Source: an uncultured Sphingomonadales bacterium (GTDB taxonomy: Bacteria; Pseudomonadota; Alphaproteobacteria; Sphingomonadales; Sphingomonadaceae). Taken from it: DNA of 7,856 bases. The position numbers and the translations under genes were made by a program. The stretch is from assembly GCA_903893935.1 (NCBI GenBank), contig CAITOD010000484.1, positions 1 through 7,856 of the forward strand. Reading direction: 5' to 3'. Position 1 is the first letter of the stretch, and each line of letters opens with the position of its first letter. This document shows positions 1-7,856 of this stretch, piece after piece. A model generated the notes under the pieces. That model saw nothing but the letters and a program-made list of their open reading frames with translations. It was not told where the DNA came from and did no database searches.

Positions 1-927
1 CTTGGGCTCACGCACGATCAAAAGGGCAACAACGACATTCTGGCGCTGACCGCGCCGCATGTGCCCGAAAGCATTCACCGCGCCTATTTCAAGGCCGGGG
101 CCGATATCGCCGAAACCAACACGTTTTCGGCCAATCGCATCAGCCAGGCCGACTATGGCGCCGAACATCTGGTGCGCGCGATCAATCTGGCCAGCGCGCA
201 ACTGGCCCGCCGCGTCGCCGATGAATTCACCGCCGCCGATGGCCGTCCGCGCTTTGTCGCGGGCGCGATCGGCCCGACCAACAAGACGCTGTCGCTCAGC
301 CCCGATGTCAACGATCCCGGCTTTCGCGAAATCAGCTGGGACCACCTGGTCGATGTCTATGCCGAACAGGCGCATGCGCTGGTCGAAGGCGGCGCCGATT
401 TCATCCTCGTTGAAACCGTGTTCGACACCCTGAATGCCAAAGCCGCGGTCATGGCGGTGCGCCAGGTCGAAGCCGCGCTCGGCCGCGAAGTGCCGCTGAT
501 GCTGTCGATGACGCTCACCGATCTGTCAGGGCGCAACTTGTCGGGGCACACGGTCGAAGCGTTCTGGTATGCGGTGCGCCACGCGCGGCCGCTGACGATC
601 GGGCTCAATTGCTCGTTCGGCGCGACCCAGCTGCGCCCGCACGTGCGCGCCTTGTCGCAAATCGCCGAAACGCTGATCATGGTCTATCCCAACGCCGGCC
701 TGCCCAACGAACTGGGCGAATACGACGAGGAACCGCCCACCACCGCCGGCCTGGTGCGCGAATGGGCCGAACACGGCCAGGTCAATGTGCTGGGCGGCTG
801 CTGTGGATCGACCCCCGCTCATATCGCCGCGATGGCGCGCGCGGTCGCCGAACTGGCGCCGCGCGCCATGCCCGAAGTGCCGGTGGCGACGCGGCTCGCC
901 GGGCTCGAACCCTTTGTAATGGCCTGA
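1..927 (+). CDS. metH: Methionine synthase, homocysteine-binding subunit (split MetH N-terminal domain), 5' partial
   Basis: This protein binds and activates homocysteine on zinc so that it can accept a methyl group from methylcobalamin, the last step of methionine synthesis in the cytoplasm. The reading frame is open from base 1. The first visible residues (DQKGNND at about residues 6-12) match the E. coli MetH N-terminus near residue 49, so roughly 45-50 residues lie off the left edge. The homocysteine S-methyltransferase barrel is clear: [47 protein letters not shown], and the three zinc cysteines in GLNCSFGA (codon 610-612) and [11 protein letters not shown] (codons 799-804). The protein ends at GLEPFVMA, where E. 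coli MetH has the linker to the folate domain. All other MetH domains are in the next gene, 2 bases downstream, so the two are almost certainly co-transcribed and coupled. A stand-alone homocysteine methyltransferase is less likely given that neighbour. Confidence 0.95.
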   Translation, partial: LGLTHDQKGNNDILALTAPHVPESIHRAYFKAGADIAETNTFSANRISQADYGAEHLVRAINLASAQLARRVADEFTAADGRPRFVAGAIGPTNKTLSLSPDVNDPGFREISWDHLVDVYAEQAHALVEGGADFILVETVFDTLNAKAAVMAVRQVEAALGREVPLMLSMTLTDLSGRNLSGHTVEAFWYAVRHARPLTIGLNCSFGATQLRPHVRALSQIAETLIMVYPNAGLPNELGEYDEEPPTTAGLVREWAEHGQVNVLGGCCGSTPAHIAAMARAVAELAPRAMPEVPVATRLAGLEPFVMA

Positions 928-929
928 TC

Positions 930-3545
<2,616 letters not shown>

Positions 3546-3562
3546 CCGCGCCCCACCCTCTT

Positions 3563-3672
3563 CGTCACCCCGGACTAGATCCGGGGTCCATCCCTCCGCC
3601 GGGCGCCTTGGCCGCCCATGCAGCACCAGCGCCTGAACCGCGATGGATGCCGGATCAGGTCCGGCAAAACGA
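3563..3672. repeat. Palindromic intergenic repeat of the alphaproteobacterial paired-hairpin type
   Basis: Two hairpins face each other about 60 bases apart. The first is CCCCGGA-CTAGA-TCCGGGG (3568-3586), a 7-bp stem. The second is GCCGGA-TCAGG-TCCGGC (3649-3665), a 6-bp stem. They are flanked on the inside by TCCATC (3587-3592) and GATGGA (3642-3647), which are reverse complements, so the whole unit can also fold as one long hairpin. The ends (CGTCACCCCGGA on the left, TCCGGCAAAACG on the right) look like decayed forms of the 'CGTCA..CCGGACTTGATCCGG..' elements that I know as common intergenic repeats in alphaproteobacteria. It starts 17 bases after the metH stop and has no T-run, so it is not a classic intrinsic terminator. 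It might still slow or stop transcription or protect the 3' end of the metH message. Confidence 0.72.
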
Positions 3673-3725
3673 TGGGGACAAGGCGGCACTGGTCTTTGCG
3701 CAGATGACCACCAAAGCGCCGCTTG

Positions 3726-3752
3726 CCCCTGCCCTCGGCGGACGGGTAGGGG
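3726..3752. repeat. GC-rich stem-loop in the metH-antiporter gap
   Basis: CCCCTGCCC (3726-3734) can pair with GGGTAGGGG (3744-3752) with one G-U wobble and a 9-base loop. It is followed by another G-run (GGAAGGG). The composition resembles the C-rich/G-rich repeat near the right edge of the window, suggesting a second, degraded intergenic repeat rather than a gene part. No T-run follows, so termination on the + strand would be weak. Together with the paired-hairpin element upstream it fills most of the 266-base gap. I see no small gene and no convincing promoter there. Confidence 0.45.
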
Positions 3753-3803
3753 AAGGGCGATGGCGGGTTTCGCTTGAGGCTGTGCAGTGCCATCCGGACA
3801 AGC

Positions 3804-3809
3804 GGGGGA
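3804..3809 (+). promoter_or_regulatory. Probable ribosome binding site of the antiporter gene
   Basis: The purine run GGGGGA ends 2 bases before the GTG at 3812; the G-run itself is 4-8 bases away. It is the best Shine-Dalgarno-like sequence close to where the first membrane span must begin, and it is the reason for choosing GTG 3812. A competing in-frame GTG at 3782 has GAGG at 3776-3779, also close to the start, and would add 10 residues. Confidence 0.4.
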
Positions 3810-3811
3810 AC

Positions 3812-5017
3812 GTGGGTACCAGCGAGATTTTCCTGATCGCGCTGACGATCATTCTGGCGCTGCCTTATGGCGTGTGGCGGCTGGCGCGCACCGATCATTA
3901 TGCGCCGCTGGTGGTGGTGCAGATCATCGGCGGCATTCTGCTTGGGCCCGGTGTCCTGGGTGCAGCGTTTCCCGGCGCCTATGCCTTTGTGTTCAATCCG
4001 CCCGTGATCGCCGCGCTCAACGGGATCGCGTGGTGGGCGGTGATGCTGTTTGTGTATGCCGCCGGGCTCGAACTCGATCTCGCCGATGCCTGGGCCAATC
4101 GCGGCGAAACGCTCACCACCGCGGCCGCAGCACTGCTGGTGCCGCTGCTGCTGGGCGCGGCGGCGGCGGCGCTGCTGCTGCTCGGGCCGGGCTGGATCGG
4201 CCCCAAGGGCACTTATGCGCAAGGCGTGCTGGGGATCGGCATGGCGTGTGCGGTGACGGCGCTGCCGATCCTTGTGCTGCTGATGGAGAAGCTCGGAATT
4301 TTCCGCCAGCCGCTCGGCGACCGCATGCTGCGCTACGCCAGTTTCGACGATGTCGCGATCTGGGGCGTGCTGGCGCTGATCCTGCTCGACTGGCAGCGGA
4401 TCGGGCGGCAGGCGCTGTTTCTCGCTTTGTTCGGGCTTATGGCCACGGCTGTGCGCCGGCTGATCGCGCGGCTGCCCGAAGCCGATCGCTGGGCATTGGG
4501 GCTGGTGTGGCTGGCGGCGGTCGGGTTTGCCGCCGACTGGTCGGGGCTGCATTTCATGGTCGGCGCGTTTCTGGCGGGCGCGGTGCTCAACGGGCGCGAC
4601 TTTACGGTCGTGCGGCGCGATGCCTTTCGCGAGATTCTGCTGCTGGCGGTGATGCCGGTGTTTTTCCTCTCGACCGGGCTGCGCACGCAGTGGGGGGCAG
4701 GCTTGGGCGGGACCGGCGCGCTGATGGTGTTTGCCGCCGCTGCGCTGTTCCTCGCAGCCTCGGTCGGCGGCAAGCTGCTCGGCGTGCATCTGGCCGGGCG
4801 GTTGCTCGGCTGGGCGCCGGGCGAAGCGAGCGTGATCGGCTGGATGTTGCAGACCAAGGCGCTGATCATGATCATTTTCGTCAATGTGCTGCTCGACCGG
4901 CAGATCATCACCGCCGAAACCTTTACCGCGCTCCTGCTGATGGCGGTGGCCAGCACCGCGCTGACAGTGCCGATGGCGCGGCCCCGGCTGGCGCGGCTGC
5001 TCGCCGGCCAGCGCTGA
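3812..5017 (+). CDS. Cation:proton antiporter, CPA2 (KefB-like) family, transmembrane domain only
   Basis: A 401-residue, very hydrophobic inner-membrane protein with about 12 predicted spans. It would exchange a monovalent cation (K+ or Na+) for protons. Family signs are GGILLGPGVLG at 40-50, GLELDL at 85-90, VTALPIL at 148-154, and an adjacent aspartate pair D179-D180 in the sequence SFDDVAIW, matching the ion-binding Asp-Asp position of electrogenic CPA2 exchangers. Near the C-terminus, QTKALIMIIFVNVL resembles the conserved 'NTRGL' region of the family, but with Lys in place of Arg. The protein stops after the last span, so it has no TrkA-N/RCK domain like that of KefB or KefC and no glutathione control would be expected. 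The start is GTG 3812, just before the first span (residues about 4-24); GTG 3782 is possible. The frame stays open upstream into metH, but that part is composition-driven and includes the repeat. The exact ion cannot be read from sequence. Confidence 0.85.
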   Translation: MGTSEIFLIALTIILALPYGVWRLARTDHYAPLVVVQIIGGILLGPGVLGAAFPGAYAFVFNPPVIAALNGIAWWAVMLFVYAAGLELDLADAWANRGETLTTAAAALLVPLLLGAAAAALLLLGPGWIGPKGTYAQGVLGIGMACAVTALPILVLLMEKLGIFRQPLGDRMLRYASFDDVAIWGVLALILLDWQRIGRQALFLALFGLMATAVRRLIARLPEADRWALGLVWLAAVGFAADWSGLHFMVGAFLAGAVLNGRDFTVVRRDAFREILLLAVMPVFFLSTGLRTQWGAGLGGTGALMVFAAAALFLAASVGGKLLGVHLAGRLLGWAPGEASVIGWMLQTKALIMIIFVNVLLDRQIITAETFTALLLMAVASTALTVPMARPRLARLLAGQR

Positions 5018-5048
5018 ATTTTAACCGGTGCCGGGCTATGGTCGCGCC

Positions 5049-5540
5049 ATGGCGGCGGGATTTCTTGTGCTGGCTGTGGCCGGTTGGGTGGCGATGGTGC
5101 TCGCCGCGTGGCGCGTCATGCGCATGCTGAGCGGCTGGCAGCCGACCGTCGCCGATGTGTGGAAAAGCGATTATACCGAATCCGACCAGTGGCAGGATCG
5201 CTGGTCGCTGGGCAATGACATGCTCACCACGCGCGGGTTCAACTGGCGCGATGGCGAAGACGAGCGGCTGATCACCGACGAAATCGTCTATACCACCAGC
5301 AACGGACAGCAGCACCGCGCGCTCGTCGAACGCCAAGTATGGCGCGGGCGGCGGCCCGACTCGGTCTATACGGTGTGGTACGACGAAGCCGATCCCGATC
5401 GGGTGACTCCGCGAGGACCCGGGTACTGGGCTTTGGTTGCGCTGGCGGGCGCTGCGGTGATGGTCGCGGCGATTTACAATCTGGCTATGTTTGGTGGGCT
5501 TCCCGCCGCGCTCGCGCAACTGCGGGTGCTGTTGCACTGA
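5049..5540 (+). CDS. DUF3592-type two-span membrane protein
   Basis: A 163-residue protein of unknown function. It has one membrane span near the N-terminus (about 3-22), a soluble middle of about 100 residues and a second span (about 126-147). The middle part has the pattern I associate with DUF3592 proteins: a hydrophilic beta-rich region with DEIVYTTSNGQQHRA (77-91), then VYTVWYDEADPDRV (106-119) just before the second span. This topology would place the middle domain outside the cytoplasm or inside it depending on orientation, which I cannot fix. ATG 5049 is chosen because it begins directly at the first span. GTG 5028 would add seven residues and lie 10 bases after the antiporter stop; neither start has a good Shine-Dalgarno. 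The short gap suggests the gene is co-transcribed with the antiporter, and a role in envelope or ion homeostasis would be only a guess. Confidence 0.75.
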   Translation: MAAGFLVLAVAGWVAMVLAAWRVMRMLSGWQPTVADVWKSDYTESDQWQDRWSLGNDMLTTRGFNWRDGEDERLITDEIVYTTSNGQQHRALVERQVWRGRRPDSVYTVWYDEADPDRVTPRGPGYWALVALAGAAVMVAAIYNLAMFGGLPAALAQLRVLLH

Positions 5541-5546
5541 CCATCT

Positions 5547-5560
5547 GCGGCGCGCGCCGC
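5547..5560. repeat. 14-base perfect palindrome downstream of the DUF3592 gene
   Basis: GCGGCGCGCGCCGC is its own reverse complement and begins 6 bases after the stop codon at 5540. A hairpin from a palindrome with no spacer would lose its central pairs to the loop, and only a short pyrimidine-rich stretch (GGTTTCCCCC) follows. It could be a weak 3' structure or simply chance in such GC-rich sequence. Confidence 0.3.
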
Positions 5561-5605
5561 CGGGCCGGTTTCCCCCAACTCCGTCGGTTTCTGCGCGAGA
5601 TCGCT

Positions 5606-5634
5606 TTGGCACGGGCCCGGTGATCTGGCATAGG
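5606..5634 (+). promoter_or_regulatory. Possible weak promoter for recQ
   Basis: TTGGCA (5606-5611) is a 5 of 6 match to a sigma-70 -35 box. CATAGG (5629-5634), 17 bases later, is only a 3 of 6 match to the -10 box. Transcription would begin around 5640-5642, almost on the GTG start of recQ, implying a nearly leaderless message. The weak -10 box makes this a tentative call; recQ could equally be read through from the upstream genes. Confidence 0.2.
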
Positions 5635-5641
5635 CAGGCGC

Positions 5642-7453
5642 GTGAACCCTCTGCCCCGCGTCGCCGCTTTCGATCTCGCCCAGGCCCGCGCCGAACTGGC
5701 GCGCGTGTTCGGCTTTGCCGCGTTTCGCGGCGTGCAGGACAAAGTGGTCGCGCGCGTGCTCGCCGGGCAATCGACGCTGGCGGTGATGCCCACCGGGGCG
5801 GGTAAATCGCTGACGTATCAATTGCCCGCGGTGATGCTGCCGGGCACGTGCGTGGTGGTTTCGCCGTTGATCGCGCTGATGCACGACCAGTTGCGCGCAG
5901 CCAGCGCCAACGGCATACGCGCCGCCACGCTGACGAGCGCCGACACCGACCGTGGCCACACCATCGAACGCTTCCGCAATGGCGAGCTCGATCTGTTGTA
6001 TATTGCGCCCGAACGCGCGAGCCAGGGGCATTTTCGCGAATTGCTCGAATCCGCGCCGATCGCGCTGTTTGCGATCGATGAAGCGCATTGCGTGTCCGAA
6101 TGGGGGCACGATTTCCGCCCCGATTACCGCCTGCTGCGCCCTTTGCTCGATCATTTCGGCGAGGTGCCGCGTCTTGCGCTGACGGCGACGGCCGATGCGC
6201 ACACGCGTGCCGATATCATGGACCAGCTCGGCATTGCGCGCGATGGCCTCGTGATCGCCGGGTTCGACCGCGCCAATATCCGCTATGCGATCACCCCGCG
6301 CGACAATCCGCTGCGCCAGCTGACCCGGCTGCTCGCCGAACAGCCGGGGCCGGGGATCGTCTATGCACCGACGCGCGCCGGGGTGGAAAAGCTTGCCGGG
6401 CAACTCGCCGAAACCGGGCGCAGCGTGCTGCCCTATCACGCGGGCCTCGCGCCCGACGTGCGCGCCGCCAACCAGTCGGCGTTCGTGGCGTCGGAAGACA
6501 TGGTGATGGTGGCCACAGTCGCGTTCGGCATGGGCATCGACAAGCCCGATGTGCGCTTTGTCGCGCACGCCGGCCTGCCCAAATCGATCGAAAGCTATTA
6601 TCAGGAAACCGGGCGCGCCGGGCGCGACGGCGATCCCGCCATGGCGCTGATGCTGTGGGGCGCCGACGATTTTGCGCGCGCGCGGGCGCGGCTGGGCGAA
6701 CTCGATGAAGCGCGGCGCGGCGGCGAGCGCGCGCGGCTCGATACGCTGGCGAGCCTGGTTGAAACCGCCGAATGCCGCCGCGCCATCCTGTTGCGCCACT
6801 TTGGCGAAGACCCGCCCGAACGCTGCGGCAATTGCGACAATTGTCTCGATCGCCCGGCGGTCAGCGATGTGACCGAACTCGCGCGCAAGCTGCTTTCGGC
6901 GGTCTATCGCACCGGCCAGGCGTTTGGCCTCGGCCATGTCGAAAAAGTGCTGACCGGTGCGCAGGATGATCGCGTGCTGGCGCGCGGCCACGATCAGCTG
7001 TCGGTGTTCGGCATAGTCGATGCGCACGAGGCCACGCTGATCCGCCCGGTCAGCCGCGCGTTGCAGGCGCGCGGCGCGCTCGTGCAGACCGAACACGGCG
7101 GGCTGATGCTCGCGGGCGACGCGCGCGACATTCTGAAAGGTGCTGCAACCGTCGACATGATCGTGCCCAAAGCGGCGGAAAAACCGGCGCGGCGGCGCAA
7201 AGGCGCGGCCGCACCCGCCGGCGATCCGGGCGACGATCCGCTGTTCGACGCGCTGCGCGCGCTGCGCCGCGATCTCGCCAAAGCCGCAGGCGTGCCGCCT
7301 TATGTGGTGTTCCACGATTCGACCCTGCGCGAAATGGCCGCCCTGCGCCCGACCACGCCGGGCGCACTGGCCGAAATCAGCGGGGTGGGCGCGCGCAAGC
7401 GCGATGCCTATGGCGAGGCATTTCTGGGCCTGATCAGGGATTTTGCGCGATGA
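5642..7453 (+). CDS. recQ: ATP-dependent DNA helicase RecQ
   Basis: A 603-residue 3'-to-5' DNA helicase of the RecQ family, acting in recombination, fork repair and suppression of illegitimate exchange. The length is close to E. coli RecQ (609). Visible parts: motif 0 with FRGVQ and Gln32; Walker A PTGAGKS at 50-56; DEAH box at 146-149, followed by the RecQ-specific CVSEWGHDFRPDY aromatic-rich loop; motif VI QETGRAGRDG at 321-330 with the arginine fingers; zinc cysteines C378, C395, C398 and C401 with spacing matching E. coli; the RQC winged-helix region (about 405-510); a basic, Ala/Pro-rich linker (about 510-528); and a C-terminal HRDC domain (about 530-600). GTG 5642 is the only sensible start before motif 0 and is preceded by AGGCAGG (5632-5638). 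The stop overlaps the next gene by 4 bases. All key residues are present, so it should be active. Confidence 0.97.
   Translation: MNPLPRVAAFDLAQARAELARVFGFAAFRGVQDKVVARVLAGQSTLAVMPTGAGKSLTYQLPAVMLPGTCVVVSPLIALMHDQLRAASANGIRAATLTSADTDRGHTIERFRNGELDLLYIAPERASQGHFRELLESAPIALFAIDEAHCVSEWGHDFRPDYRLLRPLLDHFGEVPRLALTATADAHTRADIMDQLGIARDGLVIAGFDRANIRYAITPRDNPLRQLTRLLAEQPGPGIVYAPTRAGVEKLAGQLAETGRSVLPYHAGLAPDVRAANQSAFVASEDMVMVATVAFGMGIDKPDVRFVAHAGLPKSIESYYQETGRAGRDGDPAMALMLWGADDFARARARLGELDEARRGGERARLDTLASLVETAECRRAILLRHFGEDPPERCGNCDNCLDRPAVSDVTELARKLLSAVYRTGQAFGLGHVEKVLTGAQDDRVLARGHDQLSVFGIVDAHEATLIRPVSRALQARGALVQTEHGGLMLAGDARDILKGAATVDMIVPKAAEKPARRRKGAAAPAGDPGDDPLFDALRALRRDLAKAAGVPPYVVFHDSTLREMAALRPTTPGALAEISGVGARKRDAYGEAFLGLIRDFAR
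7436..7440 (+). promoter_or_regulatory. Ribosome binding site of the small membrane protein, inside recQ
   Basis: AGGGA lies 9 bases before the ATG at 7450 and within the last codons of recQ. It supports ATG 7450 as the real start and permits initiation by ribosomes finishing recQ. Confidence 0.5.
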
Positions 7454-7707
7454 GCGACGAGAATGACGGCGCGTGGTTTGTCGCCAAGCGCCATGGCTAT
7501 GGCGCCGGGCTGCCGATTGCCTGGCAGGGCTGGGTGGTGTTGGCGGCGATGATCGCGCTCAGCACCGTGCTGGCTTTGCTGCTGGCAAAAACGCTGTCGC
7601 CCCTGCTGTTTACGCCGGTCGTGCTCGCGGCCAACCTGCCGCTGATCCTGCTGGCCAGGGCCAGGACCCGCGGCGGCTGGAAATGGCGCAACGGGCGTGA
7701 CGAATGA
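7450..7707 (+). CDS. Small two-span membrane protein of unknown function
   Basis: An 85-residue protein. A short polar N-terminus contains WFVAKRHGYGAGLPIAWQGW (9-28). Two close membrane spans (about 27-46 and 50-69) follow, then a basic tail with RTRGGWKWRNG (72-82). The 'KRxGYGxGxPxxWQGW' stretch and the tryptophan-rich basic tail recall a family of small uncharacterised proteobacterial proteins, which is from memory and not searched. The ATG overlaps the recQ TGA (ATGA, 4 bases) and has AGGGA upstream, so translation is probably coupled to RecQ. No catalytic residues are apparent. With basic residues after the second span and before the first, both ends probably face the cytoplasm. Function is unknown; a link to RecQ would be inferred only from position. 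Confidence 0.8.
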   Translation: MSDENDGAWFVAKRHGYGAGLPIAWQGWVVLAAMIALSTVLALLLAKTLSPLLFTPVVLAANLPLILLARARTRGGWKWRNGRDE

Positions 7708-7709
7708 AG

Positions 7710-7832
7710 CCCCTCCCCTTCAGGGCGTTCAGAGGCACGTGACTCTGAACGCGGGTTGGGGTGGGGGCTATCCCCAGCCGCCGAGCAATCCGGAGAGCCC
7801 CCACCCCCGGCCCCTCCCCTGAAGGGGAGGGG
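7710..7832. repeat. Large nested inverted-repeat element after the recQ operon
   Basis: Outer arms of 16 bases, CCCCTCCCCTTCAGGG (7710-7725) and CCCTGAAGGGGAGGGG (7817-7832), are exact reverse complements. Inside them is a perfect 10-bp hairpin (7725-7734 with 7743-7752) with the loop GCACGTGA, and a 12-base exact inverted pair, GGGGTGGGGGCT (7758-7769) with AGCCCCCACCCC (7796-7807). The right arm can also fold alone as a 9-bp stem with a TGAA loop (7811-7832). The unit can therefore form a three-way cruciform or several competing hairpins. It begins 2 bases after the last stop codon. No T-run follows on the + strand. C/G-rich units of this kind recur between genes in sphingomonad-like genomes as far as I recall, so a repeat family with a possible terminator role is the best reading. 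Confidence 0.75.
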
Positions 7833-7841
7833 AGAAGAGTC

Positions 7842-7852
7842 GCAATTATTGC
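7842..7852. promoter_or_regulatory. AT-rich palindrome at the right edge, possible operator
   Basis: GCAATTATTGC is a perfect 5+1+5 inverted repeat, and with its flanks (TCGCAATTATTGCAA) it stands out from very GC-rich surroundings. It loosely resembles the TGCAA..TTGCA operators of the Fur/Mur family in alphaproteobacteria. It would serve a gene beyond the window edge, which I cannot see, so this remains a weak suggestion. Confidence 0.25.
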
Positions 7853-7856
7853 AACC

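Noticed and set aside
609..929. N-terminal extension of the second MetH protein in its open frame
   Set aside because: This stretch overlaps the conserved zinc-site coding of the upstream gene in another frame and encodes Arg-rich sequence unlike MetH.
3563..3672. Intrinsic terminator after metH
   Set aside because: The hairpins are strong, but no T-run follows either stem; I keep it as a repeat that may affect termination.
3575..4789. Antisense open frame (404 codons) opposite the antiporter
   Set aside because: The translation is dominated by Gln, Arg, His and Pro, typical of the reverse of a hydrophobic membrane protein gene, and it runs through the repeat region.
3787..5130. 447-codon + strand frame overlapping the antiporter
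   Set aside because: It is an Arg/Ala-rich shadow of the antiporter gene in another frame without any recognisable domain.
5474..7315. Antisense open frame (613 codons) opposite recQ
   Set aside because: It is as long as recQ but has no recognisable domain and His/Arg/Ala-rich composition, while recQ on the other strand has every family motif.
7710..7832. CRISPR array, tRNA or rho-independent terminator
   Set aside because: The arms are inverted rather than direct regularly spaced repeats, there is no tRNA T-arm or anticodon pattern, and no T-run follows on the + strand.

Overview
The window is high-GC DNA with strong third-position GC bias. Its proteins and intergenic palindromes look alphaproteobacterial, most likely from Sphingomonadales. 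The main reasons are a methionine synthase split into two adjacent genes, GC-rich coding sequence with weak Shine-Dalgarno signals and some GTG starts, and hairpin repeats of the kind scattered through alphaproteobacterial genomes. The order-level placement is an inference from recognition, not from a search.

Layout, all genes on the + strand. (1) 1-927: the 3' part of a gene for the homocysteine-binding, zinc-containing domain of cobalamin-dependent methionine synthase; its start lies off the left edge. (2) 930-3545: the rest of the same enzyme (folate, cobalamin and AdoMet-reactivation domains) as a separate protein, starting 2 bases after the first stop. (3) 3546-3811: a 266-base gap holding two palindromic elements and no gene. 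(4) 3812-5017: a CPA2-family (KefB-like) cation:proton antiporter without a nucleotide-binding regulatory domain. (5) 5049-5540: a two-span membrane protein of the DUF3592 type. (6) 5541-5641: a short gap with a 14-base perfect palindrome and a weak promoter-like pair. (7) 5642-7453: RecQ DNA helicase with helicase, zinc/RQC and HRDC regions all present. (8) 7450-7707: an 85-residue two-span membrane protein whose ATG overlaps the recQ stop. (9) 7708-7856: an elaborately folded intergenic repeat, then a short AT-rich palindrome at the right edge.

Functionally this is mostly core metabolism and genome maintenance. The two MetH proteins together carry out the final step of methionine synthesis (methyl-tetrahydrofolate to homocysteine through cobalamin) and self-reactivation. 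The antiporter and DUF3592 protein may be co-transcribed. RecQ and the small membrane protein appear translationally coupled, but no functional link between them is known to me. I see no mobile element with a transposase, no CRISPR array, no tRNA or rRNA, no phage gene and no defence system. The points most worth a second look are the structured intergenic elements, the recQ/micro-membrane-protein coupling and the edge palindrome. I do not find convincing evidence of an undescribed system.
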